Shown: positions 1 through 9,503 of the stretch, piece after piece
Position numbering within the stretch: position 1 is the stretch's first letter
Layout: each line of letters begins with the position of its first letter
Source of the DNA: Legionellaceae bacterium UBA6148
GTDB lineage: Bacteria; Pseudomonadota; Gammaproteobacteria; Legionellales; Legionellaceae
Assembly (NCBI GenBank): GCA_002423125.1
Contig: DIUW01000048.1
Location: 1 to 47,914, forward strand
Direction of reading: 5' to 3'
Length of the DNA: 47,914 nt
Translations under genes and position numbers: made by a program
The notes under the pieces: model-generated
What the model saw: the letters and a program-made list of their open reading frames with translations, nothing else
Databases searched by the model: none
Told to the model about the DNA's origin: nothing

Positions 1-3000
1 TAATCAGTGAACTAATCCCAAATGCAGCGGCGCCGGGGGCGATGAGCGTCGCAAGCATGCCTGCGCTCATCACCATCGCAACCGCTCCGATGATGGCGGT
101 TGAGATTTTTGCCATCGTTTTCCAAAAGTTGGTATGATGATGGTTTTTTGTCGATGGCGCTGCATTGCTTGTACCTATCGTCGCACTCGTATCTCCTAAA
201 ATATCTCGGCTAGACAGGATGTTATGCGTGGCGTTGGTATGATGCTGGCCGCTCGATGCTCCTTGAATATTGAGCCGCAAGCCAATGTGAAGTTGACTGC
301 CTTTTTCTCCTGCGCGGGCACTCCGGTCGGTGATGCCATTGGCATCGGCGATAAGATACCAAAGACTGCTATCACCGTAAATTTGCAGCGCAATACTTTC
401 AAGCGTGTCACCCGCTTTAATAGTGTAAGCGCCTAAATTGTCTTGCGGTGCGTTTGGCAGCGCACCGTCAGTGGTGTTGCTTTGTTGTAAAAAATCATTC
501 GTGCTCTGCAGATGATGGCCTCCTCCGTTCAGAAAACCACCGCCAGGCACCGTTTTTTCTGCACTGCCGACTGGGGTGAATCCACCATAAATATCAAGTC
601 GTTGACTTTTATCCGCATTCAAACGTAAATCACCAATCGTTTTACCCGCAACGTTTAAATAACTGGTTTGGCCGTTTTTGTCTTTACGGGCACGGATCCC
701 ATCCATGCTACTCGTCAAGTACTCCGTGGTGTTGTTATTGATGCCGGGTTGCTGGTCTTCGACCTTCTCGAGTTGTCCATTAACGTTGTAGATATGCGTG
801 CTTTTGCCATAACGCGTGGCATAACCAGGTGACTCAATACTCACATCGTCGGTTTCTTGAAGATAGCTATCCCATAATGCATAGCGGTATCGGTGGATTT
901 GAGTGTAACCCGGCGTCTTTTTATTGGTGCTTAAAACCTGCGTGGTTAATCCCGTTAGATTGCCAATGTCGTCATACGCGTAACTGGTTTTAATGGTGTC
1001 TTGACCGTATTGGTCTTTGGTGGTTTGTTTGCTCAGGCGACCCTTCTCGTAAATTAAGGTGTTGTATTGCGTCGCTATCCCGTTGTTATTGTAAAGCGTT
1101 TCGGCATCCATTTGGCCGTTGGTGTAGTGCTTGGTTTCTAAAACCTGGTCGTTTTTACGAATGATTTCAAGTTGATGGTCGGTGTTGTAGAAATAGGTAT
1201 AGTGCGCCGCCAAGCCATTTTCAAATGTGCTCGCGTCAATGATATGCCCCGCGTTATCATACGATAGCACGCTGCCTTGTGCACTCGTGATGTTAATATC
1301 GCCGTTGATGAGACTGCCTTTATTGATGATCATGCGATTGTTTTCGTCGTATCGAAAATAATCCGTATGGCTTGTGGCTTGATACCCGGTGTAATTCGCA
1401 GTGACGCGAGTATCACGAATGTTGCCCGCACCATCGTATTCATAATCAATGGATAACAGCGCATGATCTTTATCTGGAATGCCGCTGGTTTTATCGTCGG
1501 GCGTTCGTCGTCTGACTTGAATGAGACGGCCGAGAGCGTCGTATTGATAGCGGTCTGTTTCAACCGCCCAATCGCCAAGGTGATAGGCGGATTTATACTC
1601 CACATTTCCCGCCAAATCATAACCATACTTCACGACGTCGGTATGCGCATTATCCGCATATTCTCTCAATTGACCATCGCTGTAATAGTGATACTGAATG
1701 TCTTTTCCATGGCTTGATTTTTCGCTCAGAATCAGACCATTGCTATTATAGGTGTAGCTGGTTTTATGGCCCCCTAAATCAATGTGCTCTTGAACTCGGC
1801 CATTTTCATCATAACGCCACGTGCTCACATGGTTCAGTGCATCACGCTCTGCGGTTTTATGACCGATTTCATCGTACTCATACGTCATGGTGCCGTTTTG
1901 CCCGGTTTGTGTGACAAGCTCGCCAAGCTCGTTGTATTGCATCGTTTGGATAGTGCCGGATGAGTCCGTTTGTCGAATGAGCTGGCCTGCTTCATCGTAT
2001 TCGTAATGAGTGGCCGTTTGCGGGGTTATCACGGACAGGAGACGATTGGCATGATCGTAGGTGTAACGGGTGATGCCACCGAGCTCATTGGTTTGCGCTG
2101 TCAGTTGACCGAGCGTATTGTAGGTTTTGTCGCGGCGTGCACCACGCGCGTCAATATCTTGAACGATTTTCCCTTCAGCATCGAAAACGTGAGCAACAAC
2201 ATGACCCAATGCATCGGTCATCGCGATGGTGCGTCCCAGTGCGTCAACCGCATAATGAATCGTCGGCGCGATAGTGTGTGCTTGGCCGTGTTCATCAACG
2301 GTCTTCACTTCCGGTAAATCTTGTTGGATACAGATATTGAGCGCGTTATAGTCATAACGGGTTGTATAACCCAGCGCATTGGTATGGCTCAGTAAATTGC
2401 CAAAGCGATCCACTTCTTGCGTTTGCGTGGCTTCTCGCTGAATAATTTGATCATTGGGCCCACCTCGACTCGTACTTGCATCTTGGCGGCTACCAATCAA
2501 AAATCCAAGCGCATTGTATTGGTTATCTTGACGCTGAAAATCATAATGCAATGCATCATTGTAAAAATTAATATGTGTTTCATACGTTGGATTGGATAGA
2601 TCGAGACCCTGTTCACCATACTGTGTGCCGGCATTGGTGGAGGTTACAATTTGCGTGATGTGATCACTTAAATCATAAACATAAATTTGATAATAGCCTT
2701 GTGTATTCGAGCGCCAAACGCGACCCGCTTGGTCATAGTCGAAGTGAGTTGCAAATTTTCCATTCACACTCTTTTGAATCACTTCACCGAATCGATTGGT
2801 TTCGATGTCTTCCGTAATCGCGTCTCCTGACGATTTGAGCGTCGTGGTTTTTGTCAGCCGATTTTCACCATCATAATGATAGCGTTTATCGACGAGTAAC
2901 GTGCTTCCATTGACTTGACTTAAAATCTGCCAAGTCCGGGCGATATGACCATTCGCATCAAAACTATAATAAACCGTATGGCCATTACCATCGTGTTGTT

Positions 3001-6000
3001 CAATCAGGTGACCTTGGTCATCGTATCGGTCGCTATGAATCACATCATCCGCACTGGCTGCCTTGAGCGCGAAATCCGTTTCATCGGCGAATAATGCGCC
3101 GTTTGCCCATTGATGGCTTTCAACCAGTTGCCCGAGCGCATCGTATTGATAGGTCGTGGCCGAGCGACCGGATTGGGTTGTCATGCCCACTTTAGCGCTC
3201 ACTTGACCCGCTGCATTGTAATACGTATAGGCGGTGTTCCCTGCAGGATCGGTGGTTGAAACAACATGCCCCAACGCGTCATAACCATAGCGACTGATTA
3301 AATCTTGCGTGATGGTTTCGGTGGCCGAGCCATTACCCATTAAACGTTGAACCTTCACTTGCTTTAAGGTTTTTTCAATCAGTTGACCTTGTGCATCATA
3401 GCGATACGTCATCTGCCTATCGTTGGGTGAGTGGGCCGGTGTTTCGCCTCGTGTGGTGTATTGAATTTCGTCGCTCAATAAACCCCAGGCATTGTAGGCA
3501 TAGGTCGTGAGGTATTGCTCGGCATCAAGCGTCGCAATGATTAAACCATCACCGTCATACTCATGCCGGGTCACCGCCCAATCGGTATCAGTGAGTTGAA
3601 CCGCTTGGCATGTGACTTCACCAAAGGCATTGTAAGTAAATCGTGTCGTGGGGCTTAGTTTTTTATAGTAGCCCGTGTGTGAATTGTAACTGAGCATCAC
3701 GTCCTTGCGAACTTCAATGAGGTGATGGTCTTTATCATAAACATAGGTTTCCGTGCGATCGTGCTCATCGCGCTGAAGCGCGGACGCTAGCGCGTTGACG
3801 GTATACTCATCAAACGGTAGCGGGGGAAGCGCGAAGGTTATTTTCTCAATGGCGTTACCAAATGCATCGTATTTATAATGGACAATACTGCCTTCAGCGT
3901 CCACTGTAAAAATCGGTTGTCCGAGGTTATCGTAGATAAAATGTCGCGAATGGCCGGCTTTGTCACGGGTTTCAATGACGTCACCGAAGGCATTGTAGAC
4001 GATTTCTTCACTGAGCGTTTGAGTGTATTCGTTTCGCAAACGACTTGCCGTTGAGTCAGGGTTATTCACGGCGACATTCGGGTAAAGGGTTTGTCGAAGT
4101 CGATTATTGCCATCAAACGTGTAATGCGTGGTTTGATTCAATCCATCGACATCACGAATCACCTTAATGATATTTCCAAAACTATCGTAATCATTTTGCG
4201 TGATAATGGAGCGCGTTTCTTCCTGTAATACGCCATTGCGATAGTCACTCACGGTGGTCATGGGCGCTTTTGTTTCAATGAGTTGATTGAGTTCATTGTA
4301 ACGATAATGCCATTCATGTTGACTCGCATCGGTTTGAGCGATGACGTTATTATTGTTGTCATAGGTATAGCGTGTGAGGTGATTCGCAACGTCCGTTTTA
4401 CTGCTTAAACGCCCGGCTGCATCGTATTCAAATTGGGAGGTATGCCGGTCATTGTTGGCATACGCCATTTCAGCAATCACATTCCCTACCGCGTCATAAC
4501 GACGCTCGACTGCGCGACCGGTTGGACTAATACGAACACATTCTCGCCCAGCTGCATCATAAACCGCACGAGTGGTTCGAGAGTCCGCATGAGGCTTAAT
4601 CAACTGCACCCAATTCGCGTCCTGAAGTTCAGTTGCCGTCAAGGCGTTTGCTTGTTGACAGCTCGCAATTTGATTGCCCGCCGCATCATACTCATACGTG
4701 GTGATGACGCCCTCGGAGCTTGCTTTAGCCATCAAACGACCGACGTTATCAAAGGCATAATACGTGCTGTGGCTGCGTTGCGGGTACCGTTTGAGATGCG
4801 CTTCGAGCGTTGCAACGGAATAGTCTTCAAATGCATTGCCAACCGAACGTTCATAGCGTATTTGTTGAATCAGCCACCCTGCGTCATCATAACGCGACTC
4901 CGTTAAAAACGTCTCAGGCTCAATTCGGAAACGTTCGCGATTTAATCCGTCATACGCGAAATACGTTTTGCGTGCTTGATAATCAATCCGACCAGAGGGG
5001 AGACGACCTTTTTGTAATGCGCTCAACGAAACGGGAATCGTACATAACCGTTTAAATACCACATTATCATTCATATCATAACGATACTCGGTCATATATC
5101 CCAACGCATCACACGATTGCGTTAACCGACCTTGTCCATCATAGCTAAACACCTGATAGCGATCGTCTGCATCCAGCTCAATCATCGATGCGAAGGTTGC
5201 TTCATCAACACTTGACGTCACCTCAACGGCACGCGCATACGTGATGGTTTGGATCAGGAATCCTTCTTGGGTATAACGATGCTCAGTCACCAGACCTTTC
5301 GCATTCACTTGATAACGAACTTGATTACTCGCATTGTAAACATAATACGTCGTATGCTGATTGGCATCCCGCTCGGCAATGACGTTGTCATTCGCATCAT
5401 AGGTGTATACCGTTGTAAGTTGTAATCCATCCGGATCGATGGTTCGGGTGAGGCAGCGCCCCAATGCATCACGTGTGTAGGCAAGAACATGATCGCGCCC
5501 CTCAGGATTAACCTTCACTTCACGAATCAATTGATTGAATTCGTTATACTCGTAGCCTGTCGTGAGATGAAGACCCTCGGGATCTTGGCACATTTGAATT
5601 AAATTACCGCGCTCATCATAGCTCAGTTGCGTGCAGAGGCCTGCATTGATGACCTGTAATTGACGACCTAACGCATCGTAGGTGTAAGTCGTTGTGATGG
5701 CTAACCCCTCTGGGGAGTCGACTTGAGTCAAAACATGCCCTTCTGCGTCATACGTAAAATGGCGAATACGACCACTTGAATCGGTTTGAATCATCACATG
5801 ACCCACTGCATCATACGTATAAGTCGTGCTGGTGTGCTCGGGAGCATCAACCTGAACCAATTGGCCAAGAGCATCATAGTGATACGTTGTCGTTTGATTG
5901 TTGCCATCGGTGAAGGATAGTTTGTCACCCAATGCGTTGTATTGGGTTTTAAGGACTGTACCCGTCCCCATCACATACTGTAGTGTCACGGTATGCGTTT

Positions 6001-9000
6001 GATCATCATATTTATACAGTATCGATTGTTGTCCTGAACGGAAGGTGATCCGGCCAAACGCATCGTGTTGAGTCACACTCATGAGCTGAGCCCTGTCGTG
6101 TGTGATTATGATTAATCCTCGATGATCACGTTGATACGTTGTTTCACCCAAACGGGGATCCCATTCTTTTTGCACCCAACCAAACGCGTCATACTCCACC
6201 GCAAAGGTCTTGTTGACGCCGCCCACATCCTCCGTACGACGAGTCCACAATCCTTGATGATCATATTGATAATCCGTGATGATGGTTTGATGCGTGCTGG
6301 AATGCTGAATCATTGCAGAACGTTCACCAAACGCGTTGTACGTCACCGTCTCTTCCGCACCGTTGCCGATACGATGCGAGATAAGCTGACCCAGTACGTT
6401 GTATTCATAATGCGTCACTTCATCACGCTGCGGATTACTGAGTGCGGCCATCTGTTGTTGCATTAAATAGACGGTTTCGGCATGACCTGAATAATACGTA
6501 CTATAACGAATAGTCGCTTCAATCTGTTGAAACGTATTGTAACGTGTTTCGGTCACGGCGCCTGTCGCACTGATAGTGAAGGCCAATAAGCCATCATCAT
6601 TGTATACATAACGGGTGGTTTCATTCAGAGCATTGGTTTGACTCAAGAGACGACCCGCCCCATCGTAGGTATAGCGAATTCCATGCTGTTGCCATAGGGT
6701 CTCGATTTCTGATTGCGTTACATCAGGATGCGCTGTTACGTAAGCGACACCCAATGCATCGAGACTCTGCGTGATTCGACCGAGGGCGTCATAGCGATAC
6801 TGCAGGCCTCGCGCTTCGTGTGTGTTCGTATCTTCGCTCGTTTTACTGAGCACGTTGCCTTGCTCGTCATAGGTATAGCTCACCCTAAGATCTAAGTTTG
6901 TTTTTTCCTCAATCAGCTGATTTAAATCGTTATACCGAGCGATTGTTCGGCGATCATTGGCGTGCGCGCGCGGGCGAAGCGAGCTCAATAAGGTATGAGC
7001 GTCAACCACCAAGGAGGGCTTGAGACGCTCATAATATTGAAGGGTCTCGGTTACTAAGCCTTGGGCATTATAAGTATATTCGGTGAGGTAGCCTCCCGCA
7101 TCAATGTCGGCCACCTTAAGCCCTGCTTTGTTATAAAGGCTATAAGAATGAATATCATCCGCTAATGGAGGACAATCACGCGTCCAATCACCCGTTCGTT
7201 GTCCCATTATCTTGTGTTTATAACGGATGGTTTCAATCAAATGCCCGTCCGTATCGTAATGATACGAAGTCGCCGCACCTTCACCATTCACTTCCGCTTG
7301 AAGCTGTCCTTCGCCATCGTAATAATACGTGAGGGTTCGATCCTCATCGGATGGAATCAGTTTGATGTCTTGAATGTTTAATCGAACGGCCGGTTGATAA
7401 TGAGCCAATCGATTCGCATACGCTGTTTTTGAAAGGACATGACCTTCCGCATCGTATTCGTACGCAATCACAGAGCCGCTGGCGTCAATTTGATACGCCA
7501 ATTGATGGTATGCGTTATACACGGCCTGGCTGATTCGATCTTGACTTGTTGTGCCGGGCTTTATCGCGGCAAAATCGGATGGCCGTCCATCAAGATGAAC
7601 GCGTTGTTGATAGCAATGCGTTTGCACGCAATGACCGTCCTCATCGTATTGATACTCCGTAACAAGTCCACTGCTGGTGATACGCCCTTGTAGGCGGCCT
7701 TGGTTATCATAAAATACATAACTGGTTTTGCCCTCTACGTCCGTTTCGGTGATAAGGCGCCCGGCCCCATCATATTCATAGCGTATAGTGCCGTACTCGT
7801 GCGTTGCATCAAGGCGTTGTGTACTGAGAAGTAATCCACTTTTATCATAAATGGCAATGGTTTTAAGACCATTGGCGTCGGTTGTGATGACGCGTTGATG
7901 TAGGTCATCATAGTCGATGGATTGGATGTGTTGTTGGTTGTCGACGGTTTGAGTGAGGCGCCCTAAGTCGTCATAAAAATAGTGGGTGACACCGACACCA
8001 TTACTTTTTTCAACTAAACGTCCTGCCGCATCAAATCGGCTATACGTTCGAATCGCATCACGGGTCAATACACCGTTGCCCTGTTCATCGATTTCGGTGT
8101 AGTGAATTTCTTCACTCAAACACCCCCGCCAATCATAATCATAATCGACAAGATGCATCGATTGTGGCGATTGCGTTTGAGTCCAAAGCACGCACTCATC
8201 CAGTGTAGTTGCTGATGCAACCGTCTCCTCATAGCGTCGTCGACTGGTGCATAAGCCGTTTTCATTATATCGATATTCGGTCACAATGCCTGACGCACTG
8301 ATTTCAAAGCGCAAATGCCCTTTATCATCGTACATAAACCGTGACGTTTTAGGTTGATCAGGATGATGATTTCCATCAAACGTTTGATATATCGTTTCAC
8401 TCAGAAGTCGATGTTCCGCGTCAAAAGTCCTTAAGCGCACTTGGCCATCTGGCGACTCCACACGAATACAGTCGCCCGCATCGTTATAGGCCAATTGCCA
8501 ATGTTGATTGCCTTGGGTAATCGAGTCTAGATGTTGTCCATCATAGTGATACGTTGCATGAAAACTCTCAGGACCGTTGATGCGGGTTAAACGATTGTTG
8601 GCATCGTAATCATAAGTCCAGCATTCATGTAATTCATTGGTGACGAGCGTTTGCCCTGCTAAATAGGCATATGTCGTGACTCGCCCCTCACCGTCGATGA
8701 TACGTTGAACACGAGCCTCGGCGTCATAATCAAAGTGTAGGTTGACGCCATCGGATTGGCGAATATCACGGATTAAATTCGAATCGCCTTCATAATCATA
8801 AGCAACCCACGCGGCGACGCCATCACCTAAATCACGCATCACACGACTTAATCGGTTTTGAGCATCATAATCGTAATGCACATGATGCACGACTTGAGAG
8901 TCACTTTGAAACGTCACATCACAAAGACGGCCCGATTGGAATGACCACGTTATGGTTTGCTTGGCATTGGTATTCGTGACGCAAACTAATCGCCCATGGT

Positions 9001-9493
9001 CATAGCTGAAATGAAAGACGTGGCCATCTTTATCGCGGATGTCGCTTAACTGACCGTCTTCATTGTAATAAGATGCCGTTTGAGCACCGCCTTCTCGATA
9101 AACCCAAACATCCCCATCACGCGTTAATCGAGCCGTACTTCCATCGTCAGCTAAATAGGCATTTTGTTCAGCATTAAAGATAAAATGACGCTGATGACCA
9201 TCTTCATCCGTACGAAGAATACCTTGTTCATCAAAGGACAGTCGTGTTTCCGTATTGAAACGCCACGCACCGGCTCCGCGCGAATTATACGTCTGAAATA
9301 AATCAAAACCACCCGAAAAATCTGCTAAAAATCCATCGGATTGTTGGATGACCAGATTGCCATTTGCGGCATTGACATAAGTCGACACCCCACTTTGCCC
9401 TAGTCCTGCCGCACCTTTAGGGCCATATTGACCCAGTTGGCCGAGTGATGAGCTGGTTAATCCAAGGCCTAAACCGGTGAATAGTTGTGTCAT
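1..9493 (-). CDS. Giant YD-repeat (RHS) protein with C-terminal LysM domain, 3' end outside window
   Basis: I translated the minus strand from the ATG at 9491-9493 and it stays open to the window edge, at least 3,164 codons. From about residue 150 to 2,900 it is a near-continuous series of YD repeats of roughly 20-22 residues (forms such as YDALGRL, YDAAGR, YNAFG), on the order of a hundred; I did not count them exactly. RHS/YD proteins build hollow beta-barrel cocoons, often around a C-terminal toxin. After the repeats there is a Gly-rich linker, a LysM module at about residues 3,020-3,055 (AYTIKAGDTLESIALQIYG), a Ser/Thr/His-rich linker, and an Ala/Gly/Met-rich hydrophobic stretch at about 3,125-3,164 where the window ends. 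No N-terminal signal peptide is evident. The start is set by AAGGATGG, which overlaps the stop of the upstream gene. It looks richer in G+C than the genes after 11.9 kb. The toxin or anchor domain, if any, is not visible. Confidence 0.93.
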   Translation of the reverse strand, partial: MTQLFTGLGLGLTSSSLGQLGQYGPKGAAGLGQSGVSTYVNAANGNLVIQQSDGFLADFSGGFDLFQTYNSRGAGAWRFNTETRLSFDEQGILRTDEDGHQRHFIFNAEQNAYLADDGSTARLTRDGDVWVYREGGAQTASYYNEDGQLSDIRDKDGHVFHFSYDHGRLVCVTNTNAKQTITWSFQSGRLCDVTFQSDSQVVHHVHYDYDAQNRLSRVMRDLGDGVAAWVAYDYEGDSNLIRDIRQSDGVNLHFDYDAEARVQRIIDGEGRVTTYAYLAGQTLVTNELHECWTYDYDANNRLTRINGPESFHATYHYDGQHLDSITQGNQHWQLAYNDAGDCIRVESPDGQVRLRTFDAEHRLLSETIYQTFDGNHHPDQPKTSRFMYDDKGHLRFEISASGIVTEYRYNENGLCTSRRRYEETVASATTLDECVLWTQTQSPQSMHLVDYDYDWRGCLSEEIHYTEIDEQGNGVLTRDAIRTYSRFDAAGRLVEKSNGVGVTHYFYDDLGRLTQTVDNQQHIQSIDYDDLHQRVITTDANGLKTIAIYDKSGLLLSTQRLDATHEYGTIRYEYDGAGRLITETDVEGKTSYVFYDNQGRLQGRITSSGLVTEYQYDEDGHCVQTHCYQQRVHLDGRPSDFAAIKPGTTSQDRISQAVYNAYHQLAYQIDASGSVIAYEYDAEGHVLSKTAYANRLAHYQPAVRLNIQDIKLIPSDEDRTLTYYYDGEGQLQAEVNGEGAATSYHYDTDGHLIETIRYKHKIMGQRTGDWTRDCPPLADDIHSYSLYNKAGLKVADIDAGGYLTEYTYNAQGLVTETLQYYERLKPSLVVDAHTLLSSLRPRAHANDRRTIARYNDLNQLIEEKTNLDLRVSYTYDEQGNVLSKTSEDTNTHEARGLQYRYDALGRITQSLDALGVAYVTAHPDVTQSEIETLWQQHGIRYTYDGAGRLLSQTNALNETTRYVYNDDGLLAFTISATGAVTETRYNTFQQIEATIRYSTYYSGHAETVYLMQQQMAALSNPQRDEVTHYEYNVLGQLISHRIGNGAEETVTYNAFGERSAMIQHSSTHQTIITDYQYDHQGLWTRRTEDVGGVNKTFAVEYDAFGWVQKEWDPRLGETTYQRDHRGLIIITHDRAQLMSVTQHDAFGRITFRSGQQSILYKYDDQTHTVTLQYVMGTGTVLKTQYNALGDKLSFTDGNNQTTTYHYDALGQLVQVDAPEHTSTTYTYDAVGHVMIQTDSSGRIRHFTYDAEGHVLTQVDSPEGLAITTTYTYDALGRQLQVINAGLCTQLSYDERGNLIQMCQDPEGLHLTTGYEYNEFNQLIREVKVNPEGRDHVLAYTRDALGRCLTRTIDPDGLQLTTVYTYDANDNVIAERDANQHTTYYVYNASNQVRYQVNAKGLVTEHRYTQEGFLIQTITYARAVEVTSSVDEATFASMIELDADDRYQVFSYDGQGRLTQSCDALGYMTEYRYDMNDNVVFKRLCTIPVSLSALQKGRLPSGRIDYQARKTYFAYDGLNRERFRIEPETFLTESRYDDAGWLIQQIRYERSVGNAFEDYSVATLEAHLKRYPQRSHSTYYAFDNVGRLMAKASSEGVITTYEYDAAGNQIASCQQANALTATELQDANWVQLIKPHADSRTTRAVYDAAGRECVRISPTGRAVERRYDAVGNVIAEMAYANNDRHTSQFEYDAAGRLSSKTDVANHLTRYTYDNNNNVIAQTDASQHEWHYRYNELNQLIETKAPMTTVSDYRNGVLQEETRSIITQNDYDSFGNIIKVIRDVDGLNQTTHYTFDGNNRLRQTLYPNVAVNNPDSTASRLRNEYTQTLSEEIVYNAFGDVIETRDKAGHSRHFIYDNLGQPIFTVDAEGSIVHYKYDAFGNAIEKITFALPPLPFDEYTVNALASALQRDEHDRTETYVYDKDHHLIEVRKDVMLSYNSHTGYYKKLSPTTRFTYNAFGEVTCQAVQLTDTDWAVTRHEYDGDGLIIATLDAEQYLTTYAYNAWGLLSDEIQYTTRGETPAHSPNDRQMTYRYDAQGQLIEKTLKQVKVQRLMGNGSATETITQDLISRYGYDALGHVVSTTDPAGNTAYTYYNAAGQVSAKVGMTTQSGRSATTYQYDALGQLVESHQWANGALFADETDFALKAASADDVIHSDRYDDQGHLIEQHDGNGHTVYYSFDANGHIARTWQILSQVNGSTLLVDKRYHYDGENRLTKTTTLKSSGDAITEDIETNRFGEVIQKSVNGKFATHFDYDQAGRVWRSNTQGYYQIYVYDLSDHITQIVTSTNAGTQYGEQGLDLSNPTYETHINFYNDALHYDFQRQDNQYNALGFLIGSRQDASTSRGGPNDQIIQREATQTQEVDRFGNLLSHTNALGYTTRYDYNALNICIQQDLPEVKTVDEHGQAHTIAPTIHYAVDALGRTIAMTDALGHVVAHVFDAEGKIVQDIDARGARRDKTYNTLGQLTAQTNELGGITRYTYDHANRLLSVITPQTATHYEYDEAGQLIRQTDSSGTIQTMQYNELGELVTQTGQNGTMTYEYDEIGHKTAERDALNHVSTWRYDENGRVQEHIDLGGHKTSYTYNSNGLILSEKSSHGKDIQYHYYSDGQLREYADNAHTDVVKYGYDLAGNVEYKSAYHLGDWAVETDRYQYDALGRLIQVRRRTPDDKTSGIPDKDHALLSIDYEYDGAGNIRDTRVTANYTGYQATSHTDYFRYDENNRMIINKGSLINGDINITSAQGSVLSYDNAGHIIDASTFENGLAAHYTYFYNTDHQLEIIRKNDQVLETKHYTNGQMDAETLYNNNGIATQYNTLIYEKGRLSKQTTKDQYGQDTIKTSYAYDDIGNLTGLTTQVLSTNKKTPGYTQIHRYRYALWDSYLQETDDVSIESPGYATRYGKSTHIYNVNGQLEKVEDQQPGINNNTTEYLTSSMDGIRARKDKNGQTSYLNVAGKTIGDLRLNADKSQRLDIYGGFTPVGSAEKTVPGGGFLNGGGHHLQSTNDFLQQSNTTDGALPNAPQDNLGAYTIKAGDTLESIALQIYGDSSLWYLIADANGITDRSARAGEKGSQLHIGLRLNIQGASSGQHHTNATHNILSSRDILGDTSATIGTSNAAPSTKNHHHTNFWKTMAKISTAIIGAVAMVMSAGMLATLIAPGAAAFGISSLI

Positions 9494-9503
9494 GATTCCA
9501 TCC

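Noticed and set aside
4433..4906. 157-codon plus-strand frame and many similar ones between 200 and 7,700
   Set aside because: They are antisense to the continuous YD-repeat frame on the minus strand, have no ribosome sites and encode no recognisable protein.
1..9493. CRISPR or tandem DNA repeat
   Set aside because: The periodicity is at protein level (YD repeats) and the DNA units diverge; no identical repeats with regular spacers.
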